Shown here in pieces: positions 51,871-62,292 of a stretch of 64,000 nucleotides of DNA. Every line of letters begins with the position of its first letter. Position 1 is the first letter of the stretch. Source of the DNA: Oscillospiraceae bacterium. Lineage in GTDB: Bacteria; Bacillota; Clostridia; Oscillospirales; Acutalibacteraceae. The notes under the pieces were generated by a model. It ran no database searches and had not been told where the DNA came from. It was given only the letters and a program-made list of their open reading frames with translations. The stretch lies in contig JAKVJJ010000005.1 of assembly GCA_022487055.1 (NCBI GenBank), positions 1-64,000 of the forward strand, written 5' to 3'. Both the position numbers and the translations under genes were made by a program.

Positions 51871-53394
51871 GTGCGAGTACTGGTTGTAGACGATGAGAAA
51901 ATCGGAAGGGATGGTATTTCCTTTCTGCTGCGTCAGTTTGACAGTAGCTTTGAAATCCATGAAGCGGAAAACGGGAAGGAAGCTATGGCACTTCTGCAGC
52001 AGAGCAATTTTGACATTCTGCTGACAGACATCAAGATGCCCTTTATGAATGGTCTGGAACTTTCCAAGGCGGCGCGTGAACTGCAAGAATCCCTCCAAAT
52101 CGTGATTTTCAGCGGATACAGCGACTTTGCTTATGCCAAGCAGGCAATTCAGTATGGTGTTTCTGATTATGTACTCAAACCGGTTGACCCGGATGAATTC
52201 ACAAAGACCATGAAGCGTGTAACCGAATGTGTCACAGAAAAGCAGCATTTGCTGGAAGTAAGGAATGAACTTTACCGCATTGAAGGGGATTACTGTCTGC
52301 GGCAGTTTCTGATAAATGGAAACAGTGATGACCTGAAAAAGGCGCAGGATTTCACGGATACTTCTTTGTGGCAGGACTGCGGCTGTCTGATTCTTGCAGA
52401 GAGCAGCACGCCGGTCTTTGCAGAAAACCCATTATGGCTGTTACCAGAAGAACTGCGGCGGTCGCTGTCCTGCAGCTTCTCTTTTCTCGTACTGCAAGAC
52501 ACACGGGCCGTGTTTGTGTTTGGGCAGCAGCTTCCATGCAGCCGCAAAATGCTGGCGCAGAGTCTGCTGGAATACTTTGACAGACACTGCCCTAATTCTG
52601 TACGGATAGCTGTTAGTGAACCATTGTCCGGCGCAGCAAACATAACCGGTACTTTCCGCCATCTCGGTCGGCTCCTGAGCAGCCGCCGGAATGCTGACCG
52701 CCTGTTATTTGTGGGCAGCACTAACCTTTCAGCAAGTCCAGATGAGTCCGTCCTGCAACAGCTTCTGAAAGATATGAAGGAATCTCTTCGCCGACGGAAT
52801 ATCTCTGCTCTATGGAAAGATTTTTACGCCATGCGCAACTGCTGCTCCGCTTTTCCGCAGGCACCCGTTACAGCAGCCGTTAAGTTTACGGTTTCCTCTC
52901 TGATTCATTCCTTATGGGAAGCCGCAGCACCCGAAAACCCGCAGGAAATGGGCACTGTGCTTGCCTCCCTTTACTCCACGGAAATGCTGGCACAGGCGCT
53001 TCACCTGTTGGAACAAAGTATCTGCACTTATGAAAATTCCCTCAGTCTTGAACTGGAAAGCGTGCGCACGGATGTCAACATGGTGCGGGATTACATAGCC
53101 AAGCATTATGATGAGGACCTGAGCGTGGAAATTCTGGCGGAAAAAGTTTATCTTTCCCCCAGCTATCTCAGTGTCATCTTTAAAAAAGAAACCGGTCAAA
53201 ATCTCAATTCTTACATCCGCACTTACCGCCTCAGTCAAGCCAAGCGTCTGCTGGAAACCACCAACATGAAGATTGTGCAGGTCTGCCAAAAGACCGGCTT
53301 CACCAATGTTTCCTACTTTTGCAAGCGTTTCCGGGAATCTTTTGGCACCAGTCCGCACAATTTTCAAAAAGCGGAGATCGATGAAAATGAATAA
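51871..53394 (+). CDS. YesN-type response regulator (REC + AraC HTH)
   Basis: 507 aa. The N-terminal receiver domain has VLVVDDEKIGRDG (acidic pair), the phospho-acceptor Asp in ILLTDIKMPFMNG, and SDYVLKPVD (Lys). A long middle linker follows, then a C-terminal double HTH of AraC type (VEILAEKVYLSPSYLSVIFKKETGQN, VCQKTGFTNVSYFCKRFRESFGTSP). The GTG at 51871 is 10 nt after SD GAGGGGG. The gene overlaps the following kinase gene. It probably activates nearby sugar genes, whose promoter lacks a clear -35. Confidence 0.92.
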   Translation: MRVLVVDDEKIGRDGISFLLRQFDSSFEIHEAENGKEAMALLQQSNFDILLTDIKMPFMNGLELSKAARELQESLQIVIFSGYSDFAYAKQAIQYGVSDYVLKPVDPDEFTKTMKRVTECVTEKQHLLEVRNELYRIEGDYCLRQFLINGNSDDLKKAQDFTDTSLWQDCGCLILAESSTPVFAENPLWLLPEELRRSLSCSFSFLVLQDTRAVFVFGQQLPCSRKMLAQSLLEYFDRHCPNSVRIAVSEPLSGAANITGTFRHLGRLLSSRRNADRLLFVGSTNLSASPDESVLQQLLKDMKESLRRRNISALWKDFYAMRNCCSAFPQAPVTAAVKFTVSSLIHSLWEAAAPENPQEMGTVLASLYSTEMLAQALHLLEQSICTYENSLSLELESVRTDVNMVRDYIAKHYDEDLSVEILAEKVYLSPSYLSVIFKKETGQNLNSYIRTYRLSQAKRLLETTNMKIVQVCQKTGFTNVSYFCKRFRESFGTSPHNFQKAEIDENE

Positions 53395-55090
53395 ATTTCT
53401 GTTAAAATTGCGGGATTCTAAATACCGCACTAAGCTGAGCATTGTCATGGTGCTGGTTGGCATTGTTCCGCTTCTGCTGCTTGGAATTACTCTTTACTCA
53501 GAATTTAGTCAGGTTGTCAGCAGTGAAGAACTGACCAATATGAAAACCTCATTGCTGCAGGCAGGCACCGCTGTGGAAAATCAGGTTTCCAAAGACGATT
53601 TAATTTCCCAATATGTCGCTTTTAATGAAGACCTCAACCGTGCCCTTTCACTGGACAGCACCGAACGCTATGAAAAATATCGGATGTATAACCATACGGT
53701 GAAACCGCTGATGGCAACCGTACGCTATTTTCAAAAAGACATCCACAGCACCTGCATTTATTCACAAAATGTGACCACCAGTTACGGTACTATTTTGCAG
53801 CCGTTGTCCCAATTAGAACCGCAGAAGTGGTACTACAAAGCCAAGTCCGGCGGCATTCAGTGGATTTTGGATTCTGCCCAGCCAAACTACATTCTTTCTG
53901 TCTGCAAGGTCCCGAATTACCAGAATCACAGCAGCAGCTATCTCGCCATACAGTACAGTCTGTCCTCCTTTCTGCAGCCGTTTGAGCAGATGGAGCAGAA
54001 AAATACAGGTTTGGCTGTTTTTACGGAAGGCCGCCTGCTGTATTCCTCAGGCACTATCGGTAAAGAGGACTGCACCAGTCAGGCAGCATTTTCCGCAGCC
54101 GTTCAGGGAAAACGTACCTGTGTACAACGCCATATTGACGGGCTGGACTGGGACGTCTATCTGTATGCGACTGGTTACAGCCTTTCTGCTGCGGCCAAAA
54201 CGACCATCATGCGCACACTGGGAATGCTCTGTGTCTGCCTGCTGGTGCTTTTCGTGCTGGTGCGGCTCCTTTCCCACACAATGACACGGCGTATTGAGGC
54301 ACTGACACAAAATATGGTGGCAGTGTCACAGGGCAACATGGAACTGACTGCCACGAGCCGTGCAAAGGATGAAATTGGCATTTTGGTGCAGAATTTCCGC
54401 CGGATGATTCAAAAAATCGACCGGCTGATTCATGAAGTCTATGCAAGCCAGCTTGCACAGAAAGAAGCGGAGCTAAAGGCACTGCAGTCCCAAATCAACC
54501 CGCATTTTCTTTACAATTCCCTCTCTATGATTAACTGGAAAGCGCTCGCATGCGGTCAGACAGACATCAGTCACATTACACTTTCCCTCTCCCGTTTTTA
54601 CCGAACAACGCTTAATAAAGGCAAAAGTATGCTCACTGCCGAGGACGAACTGAAAAATATTCAGGCTTATCTGGACATTCAGTTAATGATGCATGACAAT
54701 CAGTTCACTGTCACATGGGAAGTTGAAGACGCTGTCAAACCCTACTTTGTGCCCAAGCTTATCCTTCAGCCGATTGTGGAAAATGCGCTGGAGCATGGGC
54801 TGGATGTTAAGGAAAATGGAGACAAGAAACTTTTCATTTCCGCAAAATGTGTGGATGACACCATTGTTTTCTGTGTGCGTGACAACGGCGTCGGCATGAC
54901 ACAGAAGAAAGCAGACAGCATTATTCAGGAGGAAACCTCCGGCTATGGAATGAAAAACGTCAATGACCGCATTACATTGCTGTATGGCATGGAATATGCC
55001 CTGAAAATTCGCAGCAGCCCGGGTGAAGGTACCTCTGTAACCGCAGTCATTCCAAAAGACAGCAAAGGAGCGATGAACCGTGAAAAATAA
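53381..55090 (+). CDS. YesM-type sensor histidine kinase
   Basis: 569 aa. Membrane segment at about 20-42, an extracellular sensor region of about 240 residues, second membrane segment near 280-300, HAMP-like stretch (TRRIEALTQNMVAVSQGNMEL), His_kinase domain with phospho-acceptor in SQINPHFLYNSLSMINW, and a HATPase_c with QPIVENALEHGLD and DNGVGM. Start at ATG 53381 overlapping the response-regulator gene by 14 bp; ATG 53387 is an alternative. Cognate partner of the YesN protein. Confidence 0.92.
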   Translation: MKMNKFLLKLRDSKYRTKLSIVMVLVGIVPLLLLGITLYSEFSQVVSSEELTNMKTSLLQAGTAVENQVSKDDLISQYVAFNEDLNRALSLDSTERYEKYRMYNHTVKPLMATVRYFQKDIHSTCIYSQNVTTSYGTILQPLSQLEPQKWYYKAKSGGIQWILDSAQPNYILSVCKVPNYQNHSSSYLAIQYSLSSFLQPFEQMEQKNTGLAVFTEGRLLYSSGTIGKEDCTSQAAFSAAVQGKRTCVQRHIDGLDWDVYLYATGYSLSAAAKTTIMRTLGMLCVCLLVLFVLVRLLSHTMTRRIEALTQNMVAVSQGNMELTATSRAKDEIGILVQNFRRMIQKIDRLIHEVYASQLAQKEAELKALQSQINPHFLYNSLSMINWKALACGQTDISHITLSLSRFYRTTLNKGKSMLTAEDELKNIQAYLDIQLMMHDNQFTVTWEVEDAVKPYFVPKLILQPIVENALEHGLDVKENGDKKLFISAKCVDDTIVFCVRDNGVGMTQKKADSIIQEETSGYGMKNVNDRITLLYGMEYALKIRSSPGEGTSVTAVIPKDSKGAMNREK

Positions 55091-56769
55091 ATTCTGCCGC
55101 ATTGGCGCATGGTTACTTCTGCCGGCTCTGTTCTCCGGCTTCTTTTCCGGATGTGCACAGCAAGGTACTAGCGCCTCCTCTGCCGTGGTATCCAGTTCTG
55201 AGAGTCGTCCCGTATCTGCTTCTCAGGACTGGGCTAAAGCACAAACTTCACCTTTTGTGCCCTATCCGCAGACGGTAACTTACACCCTCGGAAAAATGTG
55301 CGGCAACAATAATTCCAATATGCCAGTGGGGGATACCTATGAAAATAACGCTTATACCCGCTATCTGAAAAAGATGCTTGAATATTCAGAATAAAAATGT
55401 TTTTGAAGTTACAGACAGTGCCAACTATGAAGCGGAAATGGAACTTGCCGTGGCAAACCAAAGCTATCCGGATGTGATGCTGGTCAACAGCCGCAGTTTC
55501 TTAAAATCGATGATACAGAATGATTTGGTTGCCAACCTGACGGATGCCTTCAACACCTGCTGCAGCTCACGGATACAGGAAATATACCGTAGTTATCCCG
55601 GTTTGATAAACTCTGTCACCTTCAACGGAAAAATTATGGCATTGCCGGAAACGGATGTTTACAGCGGGCCGAATTTGCTGTGGCTGAGGCGTGACTGGAT
55701 GGATAAACTGGGCCTTTCCGCACCAAAGACACTAGAAGACGCAAAAAAAATCATTCAGGCTTTCATTCAAAAGGACCCCGGCGGAAACGGCACCGATAAA
55801 ACGTTAGGACTGGTGTGTGACTCTGATTTGGTCGGCAATACCAGTACCTGCTATTCCATTGACCCGCTGTTTGCACAGTCAGACTCTTATCCGCAGAAGT
55901 GGGTGCATGACAGCAGCGGCAAGATTGTTTACGGCTCCGTCACACAGAGCACAAAGGCGGCGCTTGCCCTGATTCACCAGTGGTATCATGACGGTGTGAT
56001 TGATCCGGACTTTATGCTGCGTACCAATGATAATGCCGCCAGCCTGATTACCAGCGGACAATCCGGCGCACTTTTTGGTTGGTGGTGGGCGCCCAACAAT
56101 CCACTCATCGAGTGCATGAAAAAAAATCCTTCCGCCAAATGGGAGCCGTTTCTCCTGCCAGTGAAGCAAGATGGCAGTGTCCATGCTTACATCCCGCCTG
56201 TGTCACAAAAATACATTGTGGTGCGCAAGGGTTACCAACATCCGGAAATCGTTATGAAAATTATGAGTATGCTGTATGACTATGCACGATATCAGGACAA
56301 ATCCGTGCAGGAACTGCAGACGTACTTTTCCCAGAATGTCGACCCAACGGCTACTCCATTGGTGCTGAATTGCGATTACAGTGATGCTGTTACCCGCACA
56401 ACCAATCACATTTTGTCTGTGATGCACGGCACTTCACCGCAGAACAGCTTAAATCTGGTGGAACGTGCTTATTATCAGAACTGCCGCACTTTTCTCACAG
56501 AAGACAAAAAGCCTGCCACTGATTGGGCAGCTTATACTTCTCGCATCACTGCCGTCAAGCTCCTCCTCAGCCGAAAAATCACTTACATGAACCAGCCGCT
56601 TCTTTACAGCGACTATAATGTACCAAACGACCTGATGGAAATGGAAAAAGAAGCTTTCCTAAAAATTATCATTGGAGATGAGCCTCTTTCTTTCTTCGAT
56701 ACTTTCGTGCGGAACTGGTATAGTTCCGGCGGCAAGCAGCTCACTCAGCAGGCAAATGCACCACAGTAA
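55080..56769 (+). pseudogene. LplA/LipO-type sugar-binding lipoprotein, split by a +1 frameshift
   Basis: The first part (55080-55394) has a signal peptide with lipobox FFSGC, linker and TVTYTLGKMCGNNNSNMPVGDTYENNAYTRYLKKML, then runs into a stop at 55392. A second frame continues from about 55378 with NIQNKNVFEVTDSANYEAEME to the stop at 56769. Joined, they make a normal binding protein of about 560 aa (LLWLRRDWMDKLGL, GALFGWWWAPNNP). One extra base near 55374-55378 explains the shift. Either the gene is inactivated, or there is a sequencing error or recoding. The first part overlaps the end of the kinase gene by 11 bp, suggesting a sensor-linked binding protein. Confidence 0.82.
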
Positions 56770-56794
56770 ATGAATTGTTAGGAGACGAATTTTT

Positions 56795-57178
56795 ATGGAT
56801 ACAGGTATTAAAACACCCATTGGAATGATTTGTATTTCTCAGTCACTGCCTTACCCCTGCACGCCGGCACCGGGCATTCTCTGTGACAGTCCTCAAAAAA
56901 TTGTGACTGCTTCCACACAGGTGCAGTGGACAACGGCGGACGGGAAAAAGGACAGCCTTGCTCCTTCACTTTATCAAAACTGCATGGAACCGGACAGCAT
57001 TTGCATTGAACCGCTGACACTGGAGTTTCTGCCTGACGGTACGCTTCATCTCTCCACCTGGCTTGCATCAAAAACTGTGCCGCTCACAGGCACTGCCTTT
57101 GACATCTCCGCATGGCAAGCACAGTTTCATTCAGGAAGCTGCACGCACTGCACCAACTGCGGGCGTTGCGGCTGGTAA
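56795..57178 (+). CDS. Small protein with Cys-rich C-terminus, unknown
   Basis: 127 aa. Not recognised. No signal peptide or membrane segment; the ending HSGSCTHCTNCGRCGW has four Cys in 12 residues (CxxCxxCxxC), suggesting a metal or Fe-S site. The middle is beta-rich (IEPLTLEFLPDGTLHLSTW). SD TAGGAG lies before the ATG. It is 25 nt after the frameshifted lipoprotein, so probably the last gene of the yesN-yesM unit. Confidence 0.6.
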   Translation: MDTGIKTPIGMICISQSLPYPCTPAPGILCDSPQKIVTASTQVQWTTADGKKDSLAPSLYQNCMEPDSICIEPLTLEFLPDGTLHLSTWLASKTVPLTGTAFDISAWQAQFHSGSCTHCTNCGRCGW

Positions 57179-57186
57179 ATCCGCAC

Positions 57187-57238
57187 ATAATAAAAGGGCT
57201 GCCGAACAATTTCTTGTCCGACAGCCCTTTTATTATAG
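57187..57238. terminator. Bidirectional terminator
   Basis: ATAATAAAAGGGCTG(C)CG...CG(A)CAGCCCTTTTATTAT, a long near-perfect stem between convergent genes. Confidence 0.85.
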
Positions 57239-57239
57239 T

Positions 57240-59090
57240 TTAGTATTTGTCATGTACATCGGCAGAAACACTGCTAATGTCTTCAAAGGAATCTTCATCT
57301 ATATTCTCCGGATACGTCTGTGCTTCTGGCAAAGAAGGCTGTTCCACCGGATGGGATACTTCTTCCGGTTCAGGAACATCTGCTTCCTGCTGCACAGGGG
57401 TGGATTCTTCTGAGTCATCCTGCGCTTCACTACGCAGTTTAAATTTAGCGACCAAGTCTTTCATCAGATGCGCTTCGCTAGCCAATTCCTGACTGGCAGC
57501 GGCTGCTTCCTCCGATGTCGCCGTATTGGTCTGAATGACATTGGAGATTTGGTCAACACCCTGTGTCACCTGCTCAATCGATGTTGCCTGTTCACTGGAA
57601 GCCTCAGCAATCTGCTGAACAGAAGCCGTAATCTGATGCCCACCTTCAACCACACTGGTTAGTGATTGCGCGGTTTCATCTGCAAGCTGAGAACCATGCT
57701 TTACTGCTTGCAGAGAACTCTTAATAAGGTCTGCGGTACTCTGGGAGGCTTCCGCCGACTTGCTGGCCAAATTCCGTACTTCCTCAGCAACCACAGCAAA
57801 ACCTTTGCCTGCGTTGCCCGCGTGAGCCGCCTCAATCGCAGCATTCAGCGCAAGAATATTTGTTTGGAACGCAATATCCTCGATGGTTTTGATAATCCGG
57901 TTTATCTGTGAGGAACTATCGCTGATGTCATGCATAGCGGCAATCAGTCCCTGCATCTGCTCATTGCTCTGACGGAGCTTCACACTCACTTCGGTCACCT
58001 GTTCATTAACATCCCGGGCGCTGTCCGCGTTGGTCCGAACATGATCAGAAATGCCATTAATGGTTGCTGCCAGTTCCTCCACAGATGCTGCCTGCTCTGT
58101 AGCACCGCTGGATAAATCCTGCGCGCCGGAAGATACCTGTGCCGCATTGGTGGAAACTTGGTCAGCCGCCGCATTAATTTGCCCCATGGTCTGGTTAAGG
58201 GACTCAGACAAATGATTCAGTGCCTGCTTAATCTGTGCGAAAACACCGGCATAATCATAAGTAAGCTGAACATCCAACTCACCATCTGCCATCTGGTTCA
58301 GCACTTTGGTGATTTCCTGAATATAATTGCCATAGGTCTTTAACTGCCCGATAATCTTATTCAGATGCTCCGCAAGCGGCCCCATTTCACCTTTGGAGGT
58401 ATAGTCAATCGAACCGCTGAAATCTCCGCTTGCTGCCTTCATAGCAGAGTCAACGATTTTCTCCACCGGACCGGTGACACCACGATAAATGAACGCACAC
58501 AGAATAAAGACAGCCATGACTGCCAACACAGTGACGATGATGCTGACTGTCTGTGCCGCGCGAAAAGCTGCAGCGGCGGAGTCACTGGTTACCGATGCCT
58601 GTTTCTGCGCATAATCCGCCAGCTTGCCACACGCCTGGTCAAGTGCGGTGTACTGATTCTGCGCGTCGCCATTCAGTGCAGACAACATTTCTGATGCACT
58701 GCCAGTTGCAGCTTGATGGGTTTTCAGATAAGTGGCCCATGCGGACTGAACATTGGCGGCAAGCTGTTTGCTCGCATTATCAGGTGCTGCCGCTACACAG
58801 GAAGCCAGCACACTCTCCACAGCCTTCTGCACAGTGTCCATCTGCTGTTTGGCCGCGTCACTGTTTGTTGTATCTGCCGCATACTGAAACTCCAAGGCAC
58901 GGAAAGCACTTGCCTGTGCCCGCACGCCTTGTGCGCTGGACACCGTCGGCGTCCACTTGCCTGCCACATCCGCTGCACTGTCATTCAGCGTGGACATCAC
59001 ACCAATATGTATAATGTTGAGAATAATAATAAATGCCGCGAGACCACCGGCAAATGCCAGCAGCCGTGTCTTAATCTTCAAGTCTTTCAT
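57240..59090 (-). CDS. Methyl-accepting chemotaxis protein
   Basis: 616 aa. Membrane segments at about 8-32 and 183-206 enclose a four-helix-type sensor region of about 150 residues. A HAMP domain follows, then a signalling domain with the hairpin tip [40 protein letters not shown]. The C-terminal tail is acidic and Pro-rich (about 560-616) and lacks a CheR pentapeptide. It senses an extracellular cue and signals through CheW/CheA. The cheW gene is directly upstream in the same operon. The SD before ATG 59090 is weak. Confidence 0.94.
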   Translation of the reverse strand: MKDLKIKTRLLAFAGGLAAFIIILNIIHIGVMSTLNDSAADVAGKWTPTVSSAQGVRAQASAFRALEFQYAADTTNSDAAKQQMDTVQKAVESVLASCVAAAPDNASKQLAANVQSAWATYLKTHQAATGSASEMLSALNGDAQNQYTALDQACGKLADYAQKQASVTSDSAAAAFRAAQTVSIIVTVLAVMAVFILCAFIYRGVTGPVEKIVDSAMKAASGDFSGSIDYTSKGEMGPLAEHLNKIIGQLKTYGNYIQEITKVLNQMADGELDVQLTYDYAGVFAQIKQALNHLSESLNQTMGQINAAADQVSTNAAQVSSGAQDLSSGATEQAASVEELAATINGISDHVRTNADSARDVNEQVTEVSVKLRQSNEQMQGLIAAMHDISDSSSQINRIIKTIEDIAFQTNILALNAAIEAAHAGNAGKGFAVVAEEVRNLASKSAEASQSTADLIKSSLQAVKHGSQLADETAQSLTSVVEGGHQITASVQQIAEASSEQATSIEQVTQGVDQISNVIQTNTATSEEAAAASQELASEAHLMKDLVAKFKLRSEAQDDSEESTPVQQEADVPEPEEVSHPVEQPSLPEAQTYPENIDEDSFEDISSVSADVHDKY

Positions 59091-59121
59091 CCACGGTCAC
59101 CCAGCTTTCTGCGCGCCAAAA

Positions 59122-59631
59122 TCACTCTGCAGACTGCAGCAGTGCATCGAATTCTTCTTCTCCCAAAATTTTAGCTGTGTCGATAGTGAGCACAAGCTTG
59201 TCATTCATTCTCGCAATGCCGGTCAGATATTTGTTCACTGTATCGCCGCTCAGCTTCGGCGGCGGGGAAATCATATCGTCACTAATATCTGTAACTTCCT
59301 CCACCTCGTCCACAATAAAGCCGAAATAGCTGTTATTCACACTGGTTACAATGATGCAGGTACGGTCATTATATTCTTTTTCCGGTTTGCCCAAACGCAG
59401 GCGCACATCAATCAGCGGCACAATCGTTCCGCGCAGATTGATGATGCCCTTAGCATAATCAGGATATTCCGGGATTTGTGTGATTTTCTGCATTCCAACA
59501 ATCTGCACAACGTCTTTAATCGGCACACCAAAAAGCTGGTCATCCGTCCAGAAAGTCAGATATTTACCTTTCATTTCATCGTTGTTGCCGTCAACCGCAA
59601 CGTTGACTGCTTCAAATCCCTCATTGTTCAT
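59122..59631 (-). CDS. cheW: Chemotaxis adaptor protein CheW
   Basis: 169 aa, full CheW domain (YLTFWTDDQLFGVPIKDVVQIV, YAKGIINLRGTIVPLIDVRLRLG, VNNSYFGFIVDEVEEV) with a 20-residue N-terminal extension. It links receptors to the CheA kinase at the membrane. SD AAAGGAGAG before ATG 59631. Transcribed with the MCP; a TATAAT (59740-59745) with a TAGACT -35 at about 18 bp spacing is a possible promoter. No cheA or cheY is in the window. Confidence 0.93.
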   Translation of the reverse strand: MNNEGFEAVNVAVDGNNDEMKGKYLTFWTDDQLFGVPIKDVVQIVGMQKITQIPEYPDYAKGIINLRGTIVPLIDVRLRLGKPEKEYNDRTCIIVTSVNNSYFGFIVDEVEEVTDISDDMISPPPKLSGDTVNKYLTGIARMNDKLVLTIDTAKILGEEEFDALLQSAE

Positions 59632-59833
59632 ATGCTGTACTCTCCTTTTGCTGCTCTGCAGAAAGGAACTCCCGCAGATTGATACTGAAATGAGTTATAG
59701 ATATAGAAACAATTTCACTTCAACTGTATATTTATTATGATTATACATCATCAGTAAAAAAAAGTCTACATATTATAAGAAATATTGCCAGTTCTTTTTT
59801 AGCATAGTGTAAAATTTTCTTCTTTATAAGTTC

Positions 59834-59863
59834 AAAAAAGCCGCCCAGTTTTACGGACGGCAG
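59834..59863 (-). terminator. Terminator after the uridine kinase gene
   Basis: Stem GCCGCCC/GGACGGC (59840-59846 and 59855-59861) with six Ts on the minus strand. Confidence 0.7.
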
Positions 59864-59878
59864 CAGAAACCCTAAATT

Positions 59879-60514
59879 TTATGCAGACACCGTGCCCCGA
59901 TGCAGCACTGCACCCAACCGGTCAATCAACATCTGCAGCGCCACCTGATTTTCCCCGCCCTCCGGGATAATGATGTCTGCCTTCTTTTTGCTTGGCTCCA
60001 CAAACTGCTCATGCATCGGCTTCACTGTATTCATATACTGATTGATGACGGAATCCAGGCTGCGGCCACGCTCTTTCACATCGCGTTCCAGCCGACGAAT
60101 CAGGCGGATGTCCGCATCCGTGTCCACATAAACTTTCATATCCATCAAATCCAGCAGTGACTGGTTTTCAAACAGGAGGATGCCTTCCAAAATAATCAGC
60201 GGCTTTGGCTCCACTCGCACGGTCTCCGGCAGGCGAGTGTGTTCCACAAAGGAATACTGCGGCCGGTCAATGGGTAGGCAACCGCGCAGGCGCTGCACAT
60301 CCCGAATCATCAGGTCGGTTTCAAACGCATTTGGGTGGTCATAATTCAGCCTCTGGCGCTCACACAGCGGCAGATCGTCATGCGGAAGATAATAGTAGTC
60401 ATACGAAAGAATGAGTGCCTCATTTTCAAATGCATTTAAAAGATTATTGGCCAGTGTGGTTTTGCCGGAGCCGGTTCCGCCCGCCACGCCGACAACATAC
60501 GGGGTTTGCAGCAT
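59879..60514 (-). CDS. udk: Uridine kinase
   Basis: 211 aa. P-loop GVAGGTGSGKTT, then LSYDYYYLPHDDLP, YDHPNAFETDL, LILEGILLFEN and VDTDADIRLIRRLERDVKERGRSLDSVINQY, the complete udk pattern. Phosphorylates uridine and cytidine with ATP in pyrimidine salvage. Start at ATG 60514 with SD AGGAGGAG; the open frame extends 60 nt further upstream, over the promoter. Confidence 0.95.
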   Translation of the reverse strand: MLQTPYVVGVAGGTGSGKTTLANNLLNAFENEALILSYDYYYLPHDDLPLCERQRLNYDHPNAFETDLMIRDVQRLRGCLPIDRPQYSFVEHTRLPETVRVEPKPLIILEGILLFENQSLLDLMDMKVYVDTDADIRLIRRLERDVKERGRSLDSVINQYMNTVKPMHEQFVEPSKKKADIIIPEGGENQVALQMLIDRLGAVLHRGTVSA

Positions 60515-60564
60515 TGTTCTCCTCCTGTGCTTCTTCGGAAAGCCGAAATTTCTTTTTAAAGCAT

Positions 60565-60593
60565 AGTATACCATAAAATCAAACAGAATTCAA
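60565..60593 (-). promoter_or_regulatory. Promoter of udk
   Basis: On the minus strand, -35 TTGAAT (60588-60593), 17-bp spacer, -10 TATACT (60565-60570). Confidence 0.65.
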
Positions 60594-60638
60594 ACATACT
60601 GCGTGATTTTGCGGCATAATCCGGCAAATTCAGGCATT

Positions 60639-61082
60639 TTACGAGGTGGCCTTTTCTGCCTTCGTCACTGCGTCCTGCAGCGTGTGCCAGCCCAGCACCG
60701 CACACTTGACTCTGGCCGGCATATGGGAAATATCCTTAAATGCCTGCGCGTCCTCCAGCTCATCCAACTGACCGTCATCCGTCACTTCACCTTTAATCAT
60801 GCCGAGGAAAAGATTGGACAGGTGCTCCGCTTCCTTCACGGATTTCCCTTTAATCAGGTCAATCATAATATTGGCGGATGCCTGTGAGATGGCACAGCCG
60901 TCCCCAAGGAATGCCGCATCCTCAATCATGCCGTCCTTCACACGAAGCTGCAGAGAAATCTCATCCCCACAGGAAGGGTTCACACCCTCCACAACCTGTG
61001 TGGCGTCTTTCACCGCATACTTGTGCTCTTTGGAGCGGCTGTTTTCTGTGATAATCTGCGTATAAATCTGCTCAAGTTCCAT
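60639..61082 (-). CDS. sufU: SUF system Fe-S scaffold/zinc transfer protein SufU
   Basis: 147 aa. GVNPSCGDEISLQLRV, GDGCAISQASANIMIDLIKGKS and ARVKCAVLGWHTLQDAV carry the three conserved Cys plus Asp that bind Zn in SufU. It accepts sulfur from SufS and passes it on during Fe-S cluster assembly. The start overlaps the sufS stop by 11 bp. Last gene of the suf operon. Confidence 0.93.
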   Translation of the reverse strand: MELEQIYTQIITENSRSKEHKYAVKDATQVVEGVNPSCGDEISLQLRVKDGMIEDAAFLGDGCAISQASANIMIDLIKGKSVKEAEHLSNLFLGMIKGEVTDDGQLDELEDAQAFKDISHMPARVKCAVLGWHTLQDAVTKAEKATS

Positions 61083-62292
61083 AGCCCAGCCATTTCCTCA
61101 CTTTCTGTAAACTGTTTGCCAGTGCGTCAACATCTTCACGGGTATTATAAACCGCAATGCTCGCACGGCAGCAAGCACGCAGCCCAAGATGCGTCAGCAG
61201 CGGTTGTGCGCAATGGTGCCCCGCACGCACACAGACAGCATCCGCGTCCAGGATGGTGGAAACGTCATGCGGATGAACTCCCTCCACATTAAAGGCAACC
61301 GCACCGCAATGCTGTCCTTCCGGCGTACCATAAAGCGTGATGTGCGGCATTTTGGCCAATTCGTCCCACAAATAGCGGTAAACATCGTTTTCACGCTTTT
61401 CAATGGTTTCATAGCCTATGCTTTGTATCCAACGAATAGCGGCTGCCAAACCGACCGCCCCACCCGCATTCTGGGTTCCGGCTTCAAATTTCTGCGGCAG
61501 AGGCGCCCATGTAGCGTCCTGTTCCCGCACGGAATCAATCATATCGCCGCCGGTCAGGAAAGGCGGCATAGCTTCCAGCAGTTCCCGTCTGCCCCAGAGC
61601 ACACCGATGCCCAGCGGCGCATAGAGTTTGTGACCGGAGAACGCGAGAAAATCCACATTGAGCTTCTGCACATCCAGTTTCAGATGCGGCGCACTCTGGG
61701 CACAGTCCAACACCATTACGGCACCAACCTCATGCGCGCGGGCGGCAATTTTCTCCACCGGTGAGACAAGGCCGAGGACATTGGAAACGTGTGTGCATGC
61801 AACCAGTTTTACGCCTTTGGTGATTTTCTTTTCAATTTCTTCATCGGGAATCACGCCATCCTGTCCGGTATAAAGGAAAATCAACTCCGCACCCACCGCA
61901 TGGCAGACCTGCTGCCATGGAATCAGGTTGCTGTGGTGTTCCAGAATGGATACGACCACTTTGTCCCCTGCTTTCAAATTGTGCAGTCCCCAGCTATAGG
62001 CAAGTAGATTCAGGGATTCGGTCGCGTTGCGAGTAAAGATGACTTCTTCCTTCTGTGCATTCAGAAAAGAAGCAACCTGCGCGCGGGCACCTTCATAAGC
62101 GGCCGTTGCCCGTTCACCCAGTTCATATGCGCCACGGTGCGGGTTCGCATTATCCTGCTCATAAAAATGTTTTACGGCATCCAGCACAGCCTGCGGACGC
62201 TGTGTGGTTGCGCCACTGTCCAAATAAACCAGCGGCTTTCCGTTCTGCTTCTGCTGCAATAGCGGAAACTGTGTTTTAATGGTATCAGTCAA
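61072..62292 (-). CDS. sufS: Cysteine desulfurase SufS
   Basis: 406 aa PLP enzyme that removes sulfur from cysteine. VYLDSGATTQRPQAV at the N-terminus, TRNATESLNLLAYSW, VVSILEHHSNLIPW, the PLP-lysine segment FLAFSGHKLYAPLGIGVLWG, and the active-site Cys in VCVRAGHHCAQPLL followed by RASIAVYNT. The start is TTG 62292 with SD AAGGAGG; the frame is open further upstream only through sufD. It overlaps sufD by 8 bp. Confidence 0.95.
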   Translation of the reverse strand: MTDTIKTQFPLLQQKQNGKPLVYLDSGATTQRPQAVLDAVKHFYEQDNANPHRGAYELGERATAAYEGARAQVASFLNAQKEEVIFTRNATESLNLLAYSWGLHNLKAGDKVVVSILEHHSNLIPWQQVCHAVGAELIFLYTGQDGVIPDEEIEKKITKGVKLVACTHVSNVLGLVSPVEKIAARAHEVGAVMVLDCAQSAPHLKLDVQKLNVDFLAFSGHKLYAPLGIGVLWGRRELLEAMPPFLTGGDMIDSVREQDATWAPLPQKFEAGTQNAGGAVGLAAAIRWIQSIGYETIEKRENDVYRYLWDELAKMPHITLYGTPEGQHCGAVAFNVEGVHPHDVSTILDADAVCVRAGHHCAQPLLTHLGLRACCRASIAVYNTREDVDALANSLQKVRKWLGYGT

